The translations under genes and the position numbers were made by a program. The notes under the pieces are model-generated. The model was given only the letters and a program-made list of their open reading frames with translations, was not told where the DNA came from and did not search any database. Shown piece after piece: positions 18,197-28,029 of a stretch of DNA of 39,009 nucleotides (position 1 is its first letter; every line of letters starts with the position of its first letter). Source of the stretch: Sulfuricella sp. (GTDB lineage: Bacteria > Pseudomonadota > Gammaproteobacteria > Burkholderiales > Sulfuricellaceae); NCBI GenBank assembly GCA_023266195.1, contig JAHFRP010000013.1:25381-64389 (forward strand), written 5' to 3'.

Positions 18197-19573
18197 ATGA
18201 AGAGATTACTGTGCGCTTTTTTTCTGCTCTCGTTATCGGTATTTTCCAGCGCCAAGGATCTGCCCGACTTTACCGAACTGGTCGAGAAGCAGGGGCCGGC
18301 GGTGGTGAATGTCAGCACTACCCAGACAATCAGCTTCGAGGACTTGTTCCCCCAGATTCCCAACCTCCCGGAGGACGATCCGTTACGGGATTTCCTCCGC
18401 CGTTATCGGTCTCCCCATGCCGACATTCCGCGCGAATTCGAGTCGAAGGCCCAGGGATCCGGCTTCATCGTCAGTAGCGACGGCTACATTCTCACCAATG
18501 CCCACGTGGTGGACGCGGCCGACGAAGTAACCGTGCGTCTGACCGACAAGCGTGAATTCAAGGCCAAGGTGATCGGCGCCGACCTGAGATCGGATGTCGC
18601 GCTGATCAAGATCGAGGCAACCGGCCTGCCCAAGGTGGCGATCGGCAACCCCGCCCAGGTCAAGGTGGGCGAGTGGGTGGCTGCCATCGGCTCACCGTTC
18701 GGCTTTGAGAACAGCGTGACCGCCGGCATCGTCAGCGCGAAGGGGCGCTCGTTGCCGCAGGAAAATTACGTGCCATTCATCCAGACCGATGCGGCGATCA
18801 ATCCGGGTAATTCGGGCGGGCCGCTGTTCAACCTCAAGGGTGAAGTGATCGGCATCAATTCCCAGATATACAGCCGTACCGGCGGCTACATGGGGCTTGC
18901 CTTCGCCATTCCCATCGATGTGGCGATGAACATTGCAGACCAATTGCGCGCCCACGGCAAAGTCAGCCGGGGCTGGCTCGGTGTGATCATCCAGGAAGTG
19001 ACCAAAGATCTGGCCGAGTCGTTCGGCCTGAAGACGCCGGAAGGCGCCCTGATCGCGGGTGTGGAAAAAGACGGACCGGCGGAAAAGGGTGGCCTGGAGC
19101 CGAGCGACGTGGTGTTGAAGTTTGACGGCAAGCCGGTGGGCGGTGCCACCGAACTGCCGCTCCTGGTCGCGGCAACCAAGCCGGGCAAGCAGGTGGTGGT
19201 GGAGGTGTGGCGCAAAGGCGCGCCCAAGGATCTGACCTTGACCGTGGGCGAGGCGCCCGCGGAGCAGGCTGCGCCGCATCCCGGCAAAGCCGACACGCCT
19301 TCCGGTCGGCTGGGTTTGAGGCTGGGCGAACTTCCCGCGGAGGGGAAGAAGGAGCTGCAAATCTCGCATGGCGTGGTGGTGGAGGATGCGAATGGGCTGG
19401 CCGCCCGCGCCGGCATCCGGCGCGGCGATGTGATCATGTCCATCAACAACAAAGATGTGAAAAATGTGGCGCAGTTCAACCAGATGCTTGCCGGTTTCAA
19501 GGCGGGGCAGAATATCGCTCTGCTGGTGCGGCGCGGAGAGCGCGCGCTGTTCGTGTCGATCAGGCTGAAATGA
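18197..19573 (+). CDS. mucD: Periplasmic Do-family serine protease (MucD/DegQ/DegP type)
   Basis: 458 residues from ATG 18197, which begins with a signal peptide (MKRLLCAFFLLSLSVFSSA). An earlier in-frame start at 18146 would put 17 charged residues before it and is unlikely. The catalytic triad is His103 (TNAHVVDA), Asp133 (RSDVALIKIE) and Ser206 (NPGNSGGPL). Two PDZ domains follow, at about 240-340 and 365-455 (HGVVVEDANGLAARAGIRRG). It degrades or chaperones misfolded envelope proteins. Its place in the rpoE operon is the MucD arrangement and makes it a likely sigma-E effector. The stop overlaps the glutaredoxin start by 4 nt. Confidence 0.96.
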   Translation: MKRLLCAFFLLSLSVFSSAKDLPDFTELVEKQGPAVVNVSTTQTISFEDLFPQIPNLPEDDPLRDFLRRYRSPHADIPREFESKAQGSGFIVSSDGYILTNAHVVDAADEVTVRLTDKREFKAKVIGADLRSDVALIKIEATGLPKVAIGNPAQVKVGEWVAAIGSPFGFENSVTAGIVSAKGRSLPQENYVPFIQTDAAINPGNSGGPLFNLKGEVIGINSQIYSRTGGYMGLAFAIPIDVAMNIADQLRAHGKVSRGWLGVIIQEVTKDLAESFGLKTPEGALIAGVEKDGPAEKGGLEPSDVVLKFDGKPVGGATELPLLVAATKPGKQVVVEVWRKGAPKDLTLTVGEAPAEQAAPHPGKADTPSGRLGLRLGELPAEGKKELQISHGVVVEDANGLAARAGIRRGDVIMSINNKDVKNVAQFNQMLAGFKAGQNIALLVRRGERALFVSIRLK

Positions 19574-19821
19574 GCGACGCGACGCTGTTGACGGTTTACA
19601 GCCGCGAATGCTGCCACCTGTGCCACGACATGATCGAAGCGCTCGACGCGCTGCGATCCGTTTATCCATTCGCCGTGCGAGTCGTCGACATCGAGGACGA
19701 CGAAGACCTGGAGCAGCGTTACGGCCACCTCGTGCCGGTGCTGATCGCGAACGGGGAAGAAATTTGCCACTATCACCTCGACCCCGCCGCGCTTGCTGCT
19801 TATTTCGGCAGAATCCTGTAA
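19570..19821 (+). CDS. Glutaredoxin-family (DUF836) protein
   Basis: 83 residues. ATG 19570 overlaps the protease stop (ATGA). The thioredoxin-fold start TLLTVYSRECCHLC carries a CHLC active site at residues 15-18, with a cis-proline region (HLVPVLIANGEEI). It lacks the full glutathione-binding set of classical glutaredoxins, as is normal for DUF836. It is the last gene of the rpoE operon and is followed 24 nt later by a strong terminator. Role inferred: cytoplasmic thiol-disulfide exchange, partner unknown. Confidence 0.88.
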   Translation: MSDATLLTVYSRECCHLCHDMIEALDALRSVYPFAVRVVDIEDDEDLEQRYGHLVPVLIANGEEICHYHLDPAALAAYFGRIL

Positions 19822-19845
19822 AATCCGGCTTTCCCCAAAGAAAGA

Positions 19846-19869
19846 GGGCACCGCAAAGTGCCCTTTTTT
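19846..19869 (+). terminator. Rho-independent terminator between the sigma-E operon and lepA
   Basis: Perfect 6-bp stem GGGCAC (19846-19851) / GTGCCC (19858-19863), 6-nt loop CGCAAA, then six T (19864-19869). It ends only 12 nt before the lepA ATG, so it either fully separates the operons or works as an attenuator for lepA. Confidence 0.9.
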
Positions 19870-19881
19870 ACTGACACAAAT

Positions 19882-21675
19882 ATGAAGCGCATCCGCAACT
19901 TTTCCATTATTGCTCACATCGATCACGGCAAGTCCACTTTGGCAGATCGCATCATTCATCTGTGCGGCGGCCTCTCCGACCGCGAGATGGAGGCGCAGGT
20001 TCTGGATTCCATGGATCTCGAGCGCGAACGCGGTATTACCATCAAGGCACAGACGGCTGCCTTGAAATACAGGGCGCGCGATGGAGAGACTTACCAGCTG
20101 AACCTGATCGACACGCCCGGTCACGTCGATTTTTCATACGAAGTGTCGCGCTCGCTTGCGGCCTGCGAAGGCGCGCTGCTGGTGGTCGATGCGTCGCAGG
20201 GCGTCGAGGCGCAGAGCGTTGCCAACTGTTATACCGCCATCGAGCAGGGTGTCGAGGTGGTGCCGGTGCTCAACAAGATCGATCTGCCCAGCGCGGAACC
20301 CGAGCGGGTGATCAAGGAAATCGAGGAAATCATCGGCATCGATGCGTCCGATGCCGTGCTGACCAGCGCCAAGACCGGCCTCGGCATCGAGGATGTTCTG
20401 GAGGCCGTGGTCGCCCGCATTCCGCCGCCCCAGGGCGATCCCGCGGCGCCGTTGAAGGCGCTGATCATCGATTCCTGGTTCGACAACTATGTCGGCGTGG
20501 TGATGCTGGTGCGCGTGTTCGACGGTGTGCTCAAGCCCAAGGACAAAATCAAGCTGATGGCGACGGGCGCGACTTTCCTGTGTGAGCAGGTGGGGTCGTT
20601 CACGCCCAAATCCATGCCCCGTCCGCAGCTGTCTGCCGGCGACGTGGGCTTCATCATCGCCGGCATCAAAGAACTCAAGGCCGCCATGGTGGGGGATACC
20701 GTGACCTTGCAGGACAACTCCGCCCGCGAGCCGCTCGCCGGCTTCAAGGAAATCCAGCCGCAAGTGTTTGCCGGCCTTTATCCGGTGGAATCGCATGAAT
20801 ATGACGCGCTGCGCGACGCGCTGGAAAAGCTGAAGCTCAACGACGCTTCGCTGCGCTATGAGCCGGAAGTTTCCCAGGCGCTGGGATTCGGTTTCCGTTG
20901 CGGTTTCCTCGGCCTGCTCCATCTTGAAATCGTGCAGGAGCGCCTGGAGCGCGAGTACGACATGGACCTGATCACCACCGCGCCGACGGTGATCTACCAG
21001 GTGGTGATGAAGGATGGCGAGGTGCTGGAGATCGAAAACCCCTCCAAGCTGCCGGACCTCTCCAAGATCGAGGAAATCCGCGAGCCGATCATCGATGTGA
21101 CCATCCTGACCCCGCAGGAATATGTCGGCTCCCTGATTACCCTGTGCACGCAAAAGCGCGGCATGCAGAAGAACATGCAGTACATGGGTCGGCAGGTGAT
21201 GCTGTCCTACGAGATGCCGATGAACGAAGTCGTGATGGATTTCTTCGACAAGATGAAGTCGGTTTCGCGCGGCTACGCCTCGATGGACTACGAGTTCAAG
21301 GAATATCGCACGTCCGATCTGGTCAAGGTGGATATCCTGATCAACGGCGACAAGGTGGATGCCCTGTCGGTGATCGTGCACCGCGCCAACAGCCAGTACC
21401 GCGGCCGCGAGCTGGCTTCGAAGATGCGCGAGCTGATTCCGCGCCAGATGTTCGACGTGGCGATCCAGGCGGCGATCGGGGCACAAATCATTTCGCGCGA
21501 GAACGTCAAGGCGCTACGCAAGAATGTGCTGGCCAAGTGCTATGGCGGCGATATTTCGCGTAAGCGCAAGCTGCTGGAAAAACAGAAGGCCGGCAAGAAG
21601 CGCATGAAGCAAGTCGGCAACGTGGAAATCCCGCAGGAAGCGTTTTTGGCGATTTTGCAGGTGGACAACAAGTAA
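19882..21675 (+). CDS. lepA: Elongation factor 4 (back-translocating GTPase LepA)
   Basis: 597 residues, exactly the family size. It starts [19 protein letters not shown] at ATG 19882; a GTG at 19858 lies in the terminator stem and is rejected. GTPase motifs are G1 [10 protein letters not shown]2 [10 protein letters not shown]3 DTPGHVD and G4 NKID. EF-G-like domains III and V and the LepA-specific C-terminal domain ([27 protein letters not shown]-type segment [20 protein letters not shown]) are complete. LepA acts on stalled or mis-translocated ribosomes and in 30S biogenesis. No clear Shine-Dalgarno precedes the ATG. It is the usual upstream partner of lepB. Confidence 0.98.
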   Translation: MKRIRNFSIIAHIDHGKSTLADRIIHLCGGLSDREMEAQVLDSMDLERERGITIKAQTAALKYRARDGETYQLNLIDTPGHVDFSYEVSRSLAACEGALLVVDASQGVEAQSVANCYTAIEQGVEVVPVLNKIDLPSAEPERVIKEIEEIIGIDASDAVLTSAKTGLGIEDVLEAVVARIPPPQGDPAAPLKALIIDSWFDNYVGVVMLVRVFDGVLKPKDKIKLMATGATFLCEQVGSFTPKSMPRPQLSAGDVGFIIAGIKELKAAMVGDTVTLQDNSAREPLAGFKEIQPQVFAGLYPVESHEYDALRDALEKLKLNDASLRYEPEVSQALGFGFRCGFLGLLHLEIVQERLEREYDMDLITTAPTVIYQVVMKDGEVLEIENPSKLPDLSKIEEIREPIIDVTILTPQEYVGSLITLCTQKRGMQKNMQYMGRQVMLSYEMPMNEVVMDFFDKMKSVSRGYASMDYEFKEYRTSDLVKVDILINGDKVDALSVIVHRANSQYRGRELASKMRELIPRQMFDVAIQAAIGAQIISRENVKALRKNVLAKCYGGDISRKRKLLEKQKAGKKRMKQVGNVEIPQEAFLAILQVDNK

Positions 21676-21680
21676 ATGTA

Positions 21681-21737
21681 GTGAGGAGTGAAGAGTGAGG
21701 AGTAGCAATCTCTCACTCCTGACCCCTTACTCCTCAC
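21681..21737. repeat. Inverted repeat in the lepA-lepB gap
   Basis: GTGAGGAGT (21681-21689) pairs perfectly with ACTCCTCAC (21729-21737), and inner segments made of the same GAGTGAGGAGT words also pair. The 73-bp gap is essentially filled by this structure. It lacks a T-run and looks like a dispersed repeat of the GAGGAGTGA type rather than a terminator, although it will form a hairpin in the lepA-lepB transcript. Confidence 0.7.
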
Positions 21738-21748
21738 TGGAGTATTGA

Positions 21749-22552
21749 ATGAATTTTCCATTAATCATGCTGATCGCGCTGGTGGTTACCGGCGTCGTCT
21801 GGCTTATCGATATTTACGCGTTGCAGCCGAAGCGCTCCGCCGGAACCAAAGAGCCCTTGCTGGTCGAGTATTCCAAGAGCTTCTTCCCTGTCATCCTGGT
21901 GGTGTTCCTGTTGCGCTCCTTCCTGGTGGAGCCGTTCAAGATACCTTCCGGCTCGATGATGCCGACCCTGCTGGTGGGAGATTTCATCCTGGTGAACAAA
22001 TTCGACTATGGCATCCGGCTGCCGGTGATCAACCAGAAAATCATCGACGTGCGTCAGCCGAAAAATGGCGATGTGATGGTTTTCCGCTACCCGGAAGACC
22101 CCTCCCTGGATTACATCAAGCGCGTGATCGGCGTGCCCGGCGACAAGATCGTTTACCGCGACAAGCGGCTTACCATTAACGGCAAGCTGTTGTGGACCGA
22201 GCCGCAGGGCGACTACAACTACGTCAAAAGCGGGTTGAATTTCGTATCGGCTACCCAGCGGCGCGAGCAGACCGGGACGCACAGCCATCTGACGCTGGTG
22301 CAGCCGGACACACCCACCGTGCGGCTCGGCGATGTACAGCAGTTCCCCGACCGCGATCATTGCGTTTATCATGAGGATGGTTTTGCCTGTACCGTACCGC
22401 AAGGGCATTACTTCATGATGGGCGACAACCGCGACGACAGCAACGACAGCCGTTATTGGGGTTTTGTGCCGGATCGCAACATCGTCGGCAAGGCTTTCTT
22501 GATCTGGTGGAATTTCGACGATTTCAAACGCATTGGGCAATCGATCGATTGA
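21749..22552 (+). CDS. lepB: Signal peptidase I
   Basis: 267 residues. Two N-terminal membrane segments lie at about 4-21 and 44-60. The catalytic Ser69 is in IPSGSMMPTL and Lys124 is in DYIKRVIGVPGDK; box D (FMMGDNRDDSNDSRYWGFVP) and box E are intact. It cleaves signal peptides of Sec and Tat substrates at the periplasmic face of the inner membrane. It starts at ATG 21749 with GGAG (21739-21742) upstream. It lies between lepA and the DUF4845 gene, the standard betaproteobacterial order. Confidence 0.98.
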   Translation: MNFPLIMLIALVVTGVVWLIDIYALQPKRSAGTKEPLLVEYSKSFFPVILVVFLLRSFLVEPFKIPSGSMMPTLLVGDFILVNKFDYGIRLPVINQKIIDVRQPKNGDVMVFRYPEDPSLDYIKRVIGVPGDKIVYRDKRLTINGKLLWTEPQGDYNYVKSGLNFVSATQRREQTGTHSHLTLVQPDTPTVRLGDVQQFPDRDHCVYHEDGFACTVPQGHYFMMGDNRDDSNDSRYWGFVPDRNIVGKAFLIWWNFDDFKRIGQSID

Positions 22553-22573
22553 GATGCTCTAAGGGAGAAGGTC

Positions 22574-22945
22574 GTGAACAGAGAAAAACAGCAAGGCGCT
22601 ACGTTGATCGGCATGATTTTTATCGCTGGCATGGTGGTGGCCGGGGCGATTCTGACGGCCAAGCTGGTGCCGGCCTACCTGGAATTCATGTCGGTGAAGA
22701 AGATTCTCAATGCCATGGCGGCCAGCGGCGATCTGAAAACCCTGTCGCCGAAGGAGTTGAAGGATTCTTTTTTCAAGCGTGCTGATATCGACAACGTTCA
22801 CGATGTGAAGCCGGAAGATGTCACCATCTTGCGCGAGGGGAATAAAGCGACGGTAAGCGTGGATTATTCCATCAAAGTGCCGGTCGTGTCCAATCTCAGT
22901 GCCTGCATGGACTTCACCGCATCGACCAGTGCGAAGGGCGAGTGA
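22574..22945 (+). CDS. DUF4845 membrane protein (pilin-like N-terminus)
   Basis: 123 residues from GTG 22574, with AGGGAG about 8 nt upstream. The N-terminus KQQGATLIGMIFIAGMVVAG is a single membrane segment preceded by basic residues and looks like a prepilin cleavage region (G followed by a hydrophobic helix), although the usual Glu at +5 is absent. The rest is a small soluble domain. DUF4845 genes habitually sit between lepB and rnc in betaproteobacteria; their function is unknown. Confidence 0.9.
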   Translation: MNREKQQGATLIGMIFIAGMVVAGAILTAKLVPAYLEFMSVKKILNAMAASGDLKTLSPKELKDSFFKRADIDNVHDVKPEDVTILREGNKATVSVDYSIKVPVVSNLSACMDFTASTSAKGE

Positions 22946-22954
22946 GCCTCCTGC

Positions 22955-23623
22955 ATGGGCATTGAAACGCTGACGCGGCGGATAGGTTACGAATTCAAGG
23001 ACACGGCCCTGCTGCGCCGGGCGCTGACCCATCGCAGCCACGGCGTGCCGCACAACGAGCGGCTGGAATTTCTCGGCGACAGCGTGCTGAACTGCGCTAT
23101 CGCCTCCAGCCTGTTCCACTTGCATACCCGCGTGGCAGAGGGCGACCTTTCCCGCATGCGCGCCCACCTGGTCAAGGAACAAACGCTCTCTGAAATTGCC
23201 TTGTCGCTCAATCTTGGCGACTACCTGCTGATGGGGGAGGGCGAGCTGAAAAGCGGCGGCTACCGCCGGCCCTCGATTCTCGCCGACACGCTTGAAGCCA
23301 TTATCGGCGCGGTTTATCTCGATACTGGCTTCGCCGCGGCCGCACAGGTGATTGCGCAGCTGTTCGAGCCGCTGATGAAGGGACTCGACCCCAAAACCCT
23401 GGGCAAGGATCCGAAAACCCTGCTGCAGGAATACCTTCAGGGCCGCAAGATCCCGCTGCCCAATTACACCGTCTTGTCGATCAGCGGAGAAGCGCACCAG
23501 CAGTGCTTCGAGGTCGAATGCGCCATCCCCGGCCTGAGCATATGCACCTGTGGCGAGGGAGCAAGCCGCCGTAGCGCCGAGCAGGCGGCTGCCAGCAGCG
23601 CAATGAAAATGATGAATGGCTGA
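22955..23623 (+). CDS. rnc: Ribonuclease III
   Basis: 222 residues. The signature [12 protein letters not shown] lies at residues 34-45, with metal ligands E38, D42, D111 and E114 ([10 protein letters not shown]) all present. The C-terminal dsRNA-binding domain runs from about 150 to 220 ([18 protein letters not shown], then [14 protein letters not shown]). It cleaves double-stranded RNA, including rRNA precursors. It starts at ATG 22955, 9 nt after the DUF4845 stop, and is upstream of era as in most proteobacteria. Confidence 0.98.
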   Translation: MGIETLTRRIGYEFKDTALLRRALTHRSHGVPHNERLEFLGDSVLNCAIASSLFHLHTRVAEGDLSRMRAHLVKEQTLSEIALSLNLGDYLLMGEGELKSGGYRRPSILADTLEAIIGAVYLDTGFAAAAQVIAQLFEPLMKGLDPKTLGKDPKTLLQEYLQGRKIPLPNYTVLSISGEAHQQCFEVECAIPGLSICTCGEGASRRSAEQAAASSAMKMMNG

Positions 23624-23635
23624 AAGCGGGCAGCC

Positions 23636-23735
23636 TGTAGCCTGTAGCCTGTAGCCGGTAGCGGGTTTTGTGCGGCGCTGCCGCGCTGGTTTTTGCTACC
23701 AGCTACCCGCTACGAGCTACCAGCTTCTTCACCAC
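23636..23735. repeat. Short tandem and inverted repeat array in the rnc-era gap
   Basis: Three tandem copies of the 7-mer TAGCCTG at about 23636-23658 are followed by TAGCCGGTAGCGGG. Further on, GCTACCAGCTACCCGCTACGAGCTACC supplies the reverse-complement words (GGTAGC, TAGC, CGGGTAGC). The result is a 100-bp array of GTAGC/GCTAC words able to fold back on itself within the transcript between two essential genes. No T-run is seen. Confidence 0.65.
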
Positions 23736-23754
23736 AATTCTCAAAGAGACCAAT

Positions 23755-24636
<882 letters not shown>

Positions 24637-24644
24637 ATATCTGG

Positions 24645-24668
24645 TAGGCCGAATGAATTCGGCCCTAC
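24645..24668. repeat. Palindrome after era (possible terminator or dispersed repeat)
   Basis: GGCCGAAT (24647-24654) and ATTCGGCC (24657-24664) are perfect complements with a 2-nt spacer, flanked by TAG/CTA. There is no T-run. A similar class of short GC-rich palindrome follows glgC at 34075-34095. The rest of the 200-bp gap to rhlE holds no gene; a TTAAAATA at 24709-24716 may be part of an rhlE promoter. Confidence 0.6.
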
Positions 24669-24838
24669 ATGCCGGACAGCCTAAAATGGCGAAACCCGCC
24701 ATGCTCTGTTAAAATACGCTCCAGCGGCATCCGCACCAAGTCTTCGTGCCGCTGCCGATCCTGGTTCACCCATCCTTTCCGTCTGCCTAAGACTGGCGCC
24801 GATAGCGGCGACAGGCCGATGTTATTTCCGGAGTCATC

Positions 24839-26179
24839 ATGTCATTTTCCACTCTCGGCCTGTCCGATGAAATCGTCCGCGCCGTTACCGAGCGCGGCTA
24901 CACCGTCCCCACGCCGATCCAGGCCCAGGCGATCCCCGCCGTGCTGTCGGGCGGCGACCTGCTGGCCGGCGCGCAGACCGGCACCGGCAAGACCGCCGGC
25001 TTTACCCTGCCGATCCTGCACCGGCTTTCCGATCCGGACGTCAAAGGTCCGTCCAGCGGCCGGCCGCCGATCAGGGCTCTGATTCTCGTGCCGACGCGCG
25101 AACTGGCCGCGCAGGTCGAGGAAAGCGTGCGGGAATATGGCAAATATCTGAAACTGAATTCGATGTCGATGATCGGCGGGGTCAACATCAATCCGCAAAT
25201 CGCGCGCCTGAGAAGCCGGGTGGATATCCTGGTGGCGACTCCCGGCCGCCTGCTCGACCACGTGCAGCAAAAAACGGTGGATCTGTCCCACATCGAGATC
25301 CTGGTGCTGGATGAGGCCGACCGCATGCTGGATATGGGTTTCATCCGCGACATCAAAAAAGTGCTGGCGCTGCTGCCGCGTAAACGGCAGAACCTGCTGT
25401 TTTCGGCCACCTTCTCCGACGAAATTAAGGCGCTGGCCGACGGCCTGCTCGACAAGCCCGCGATGATCGAAGTGGCGCGCCGCAACGCCACCGCCGACAA
25501 TGTGGCGCACAAGGTCTATCCGGTGGACCGCGACAAGAAACGCCCGTTGCTGGCGCACCTGATCAGGGAGCACAACTGGTCGCAAGTGCTGGTATTCACG
25601 CGCACCAAGCACGGCGCCAACCAGTTGGCCGAATACCTGACCAAGGGCGACATCCCCTCGCTGGCCATTCACGGCAACAAGAGCCAGTCGGCGCGCACCC
25701 GCGCCCTGAGCGAATTCAAGGACGGCAGCCTGCGCGTGCTGGTGGCGACCGACATCGCTGCGCGCGGCATCGATATCGCCGACCTGCCGCACGTGGTCAA
25801 CTTCGAACTGCCCAACGTGCCGGAAGATTACGTCCACCGCATCGGCCGCACCGGCCGCGCAGGCGCGTCCGGCGAAGCCGTGTCGCTGGTGTGTGTCGAT
25901 GAGCTCAAGCTGCTGGCGGATATCGAAAGGCTGCTCAAGCGCGAGCTGCCCGAGGAAGTGGTGGCGGGCTTCGAACCGGACCGCAACGCCAAGCCCGAGC
26001 CGATCCAGAACGGACGCGGGTCGATGGCAGGACGCGGCGGCCAGGGGCGGGGACGTTCCGGTTCACGCGCGCCGTCGCAGGGCGCGGCCAAGCCGAAATC
26101 GCCTGCTGGAGCAGGGGCTGGCGGCAATGCCGGCGGGCGTCCCGCCGCCGCACGCCGCCCGACCGGACGCCATCACTGA
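24839..26179 (+). CDS. rhlE: DEAD-box RNA helicase (RhlE type)
   Basis: 446 residues. Q motif region ([21 protein letters not shown]), motif I AQTGTGKT, Ia PTREL, Ib TPGR, II DEAD, III SAT, and the C-terminal motifs including ARGIDI and HRIGRTGR are all intact. The last about 70 residues are a Gly/Arg/Ala/Pro-rich basic tail ([18 protein letters not shown]), a usual RhlE feature for RNA binding. The start is ATG 24839 with CCGGAG about 8 nt upstream. Roles of relatives are ribosome assembly and RNA turnover. Confidence 0.95.
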   Translation: MSFSTLGLSDEIVRAVTERGYTVPTPIQAQAIPAVLSGGDLLAGAQTGTGKTAGFTLPILHRLSDPDVKGPSSGRPPIRALILVPTRELAAQVEESVREYGKYLKLNSMSMIGGVNINPQIARLRSRVDILVATPGRLLDHVQQKTVDLSHIEILVLDEADRMLDMGFIRDIKKVLALLPRKRQNLLFSATFSDEIKALADGLLDKPAMIEVARRNATADNVAHKVYPVDRDKKRPLLAHLIREHNWSQVLVFTRTKHGANQLAEYLTKGDIPSLAIHGNKSQSARTRALSEFKDGSLRVLVATDIAARGIDIADLPHVVNFELPNVPEDYVHRIGRTGRAGASGEAVSLVCVDELKLLADIERLLKRELPEEVVAGFEPDRNAKPEPIQNGRGSMAGRGGQGRGRSGSRAPSQGAAKPKSPAGAGAGGNAGGRPAAARRPTGRHH

Positions 26180-26230
26180 GGCGGGTCGGCGGATGCTTGT
26201 GGGTCCGGCTTTTTCGCTCGTGCGGGCAGC

Positions 26231-26269
26231 AGCCCTCTCCCTAACCCTCCCGCAAGCGGGCGAGGGGGA
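26231..26269. repeat. REP-like repeat copy after rhlE
   Basis: The segment GCCCTCTCC...CCCGC/GCGGG...GAGGGGG is a second copy of the family seen at 10121-10173, with an inner CCCGCAAGCGGG hairpin. The 26180-26363 gap holds no gene that I can support. Confidence 0.55.
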
Positions 26270-26363
26270 CATGGTCACGCTTCGCGAGTTTCACGCTAAA
26301 GCCCGACCTGAAAGGGCCAAGAGCCGTGCCCACAAGCCGAGTACCCTGACGCTCTGCGCCAGG

Positions 26364-26687
26364 CTATTGCTTGCCCTTGATCACCAAGGAATTTTCGACG
26401 GATTTCACTCCCTTGACGCCGCGTGCGACGGCGGATGCTTTGTCGATGCTGGCTTCATTGCCGACGAAGCCGCTCAATTGAACGGTGCCTTTGAAGGTTT
26501 TGACGCTGATCTCGCTGGATTTCAGCGTGGGCTCTTCAAAAATGGCCGTCTTTACCTTGGTCGTGATCACGGAATCATCGATGTATTCGCCGGTTCCCTC
26601 TTGTTTTGGCGTCGAAGCGCACCCCACCAGCGTCGCCAGCAGGAGCGCGAAGAACAAGGCCGTGATGCGATTTAATTTCGATTTCAT
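26364..26687 (-). CDS. BON-domain lipoprotein (OsmY-like)
   Basis: 107 residues from ATG 26687, with AAGGAG about 7 nt upstream. It has a lipoprotein signal ending LVGC at Cys23, then one BON domain (DDSVITTKVKTAIFEEPTLK, GTVQLSGFVGNEASIDKA, VKGVKSVENSL). BON proteins are periplasmic or outer-membrane-attached stress proteins thought to contact phospholipid. It is separated from the yqjK-like gene by about 70 bp on the same strand. Confidence 0.9.
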   Translation of the reverse strand: MKSKLNRITALFFALLLATLVGCASTPKQEGTGEYIDDSVITTKVKTAIFEEPTLKSSEISVKTFKGTVQLSGFVGNEASIDKASAVARGVKGVKSVENSLVIKGKQ

Positions 26688-26760
26688 GATGATTCTCCTT
26701 GATGTTGGATGAGTCAGTAGGTTATTTCTCCCTGAAATGAAACGGGACAGGGCGGAAAGC

Positions 26761-27054
26761 TTACGAACGGGAAAGATGTCGCTTCACCGTCAGCGCCATG
26801 CGCCAGATTTCCCATCCCTGCATCAGCCATCCCGCTACGCGCTTGGGGCGAAATGCGGCTGCGAAGGCCAGCGTCCCGACTAGCAGAACGGGGCGTTTGG
26901 CGATGTGGTGCACTGCCGCCAAACCCCGATCCGCCATCGCCAGCCCGCCGCGCAAAGGAATGGCCGCCTGCGACAGCTGGGTGCGCTGGACTGCCGCCTG
27001 CGTCGCCAGGGCCGCTCTGTACAAGGCCAGTTCCTCCAGCGTCTTGTTTTTCAT
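26761..27054 (-). CDS. YqjK-like protein
   Basis: 97 residues from ATG 27054, which overlaps the upstream gene stop by 4 nt (ATGA). It begins MKNKTLEELALYRAALATQA and has a mildly hydrophobic stretch at about 55-68 (PVLLVGTLAFAAAF) with a basic C-terminus. Size, sequence style and position after yqjD and yqjE homologues match the E. coli yqjD-yqjE-yqjK order; function unknown. Confidence 0.75.
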   Translation of the reverse strand: MKNKTLEELALYRAALATQAAVQRTQLSQAAIPLRGGLAMADRGLAAVHHIAKRPVLLVGTLAFAAAFRPKRVAGWLMQGWEIWRMALTVKRHLSRS

Positions 27055-27455
27055 GTGCGTGGCGCCAGATGCTCGCGATCCTTGGATAATTCGGCCATGC
27101 TGGCCGCCAGGAGGCGGGGTTTTGCCTTCACCTTGCCCAGCACGACCCGCCAGGCCAGGGCAGCGCCCAGGAGAAAGAGGACTGCCGGAATGCCCAGTGC
27201 CACCAGCCGATGGGTGTCCCACAATACGAGTACGACGAACAGCGTCGCGAGAACGATGCCGAATCCGGCGAAAAACAGCGCGACGACGGCCCACACCAGC
27301 ATGGAATAGAGGTGCATTCGCTCCTCTTCGAGCTCGGTGGAAAGAAGCTCCATCCGCGTGTGGGCGATGGCGATCAGCGTGCAAACCAGGGATTTCACGG
27401 AATCGAACAGCCCGCCGTGGCTGCGTGTACCCGGGTCTTGATGCTCGGCGGCCAT
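27051..27455 (-). CDS. YqjE-type phage-holin-family inner-membrane protein
   Basis: 134 residues. An amphipathic N-terminus (GLFDSVKSLVCTLIAIAHTR, then ELLSTELEEERMHL) is followed by two membrane helices at about 50-75 and 80-102. It matches the holin superfamily III/YqjE family; despite the name these are chromosomal envelope proteins with no sign of a prophage here. It is the second gene of a three-gene set, 8 nt after the YqjD-like gene. Confidence 0.85.
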   Translation of the reverse strand: MAAEHQDPGTRSHGGLFDSVKSLVCTLIAIAHTRMELLSTELEEERMHLYSMLVWAVVALFFAGFGIVLATLFVVLVLWDTHRLVALGIPAVLFLLGAALAWRVVLGKVKAKPRLLAASMAELSKDREHLAPRT

Positions 27456-27463
27456 CGGCCCGT

Positions 27464-27805
27464 TCAGCGCCGTGCGATCAGGACGCCGAGAACCATCCCG
27501 GTCGCAGCTGCGATCCCCACGGCCGCCCAGGGATTTTCGTGCACATAGTCGTTGGTGGCCTTGGCCGCAGCCTTGGTTCTCTCCAGCATTTCGTTCTGCA
27601 TCTCGGCGACCCGTGCTTTGGCGACCTTCAGCGATTCCTCAGCCTTGGCGCGCGCCGCCGCGATCCGCTCGCCGGTCTGATTGGCGGTGGCTTTCAGCAG
27701 TTCCTCTGCGTCGGTCATTACCATTCGCAGATCGCCCATCAATTTCTCTTTGCTGATTCGTTCAGCCTCGGCTTCTGAAGCCGGTACCAGTTCTGTCATG
27801 TCCAT
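27464..27805 (-). CDS. DUF883 (YqjD/ElaB) ribosome- and membrane-associated protein
   Basis: 113 residues from ATG 27805, with AAAGGAG 7 nt upstream. A long helical region (about 20-85, Ala/Glu/Lys-rich, coiled-coil-like) precedes a C-terminal membrane segment with the family signature VHENPWAAVGIAAATGMVLG, then a two-arginine tail. E. coli YqjD anchors to the inner membrane and binds stationary-phase ribosomes. It is first in the yqjDEK-like operon. Confidence 0.9.
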   Translation of the reverse strand: MDMTELVPASEAEAERISKEKLMGDLRMVMTDAEELLKATANQTGERIAAARAKAEESLKVAKARVAEMQNEMLERTKAAAKATNDYVHENPWAAVGIAAATGMVLGVLIARR

Positions 27806-27909
27806 TGCGATACTCCTTTGACTGTTAAAAGTAAACAGGCTGATTTCAATCTAGCAGTCGGCTTGAATAAATCAACTTAATAAAGGCGGTTGCTATGTAT
27901 TGAAGCTCC

Positions 27910-27942
27910 GTCATTCCCGCGCAGGCGGGAATCCAGTATCAA
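27910..27942. repeat. Palindromic intergenic repeat (CGTCATTCCCGC family)
   Basis: ATTCCCGC (27913-27920) and GCGGGAAT (27925-27932) are perfect complements with a 4-nt spacer, within CGTC...CCAG flanks. Degenerate copies lie at about 10198-10228 and 30123-30145. The surrounding 27806-28029 gap holds no gene. Confidence 0.75.
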
Positions 27943-28029
27943 TAATGGCGGGTTTTGAATAAATCGCGTGGAGGGGGTTATGGCGGAATTCGGCTGCGGA
28001 GAGAGAGCAGGAATGGAGACGCAACCAGC

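Noticed and set aside
19858-19881. GTG start for lepA at 19858
   Set aside because: It would start translation inside the terminator stem and add eight non-conserved residues; LepA proteins begin at [16 protein letters not shown].
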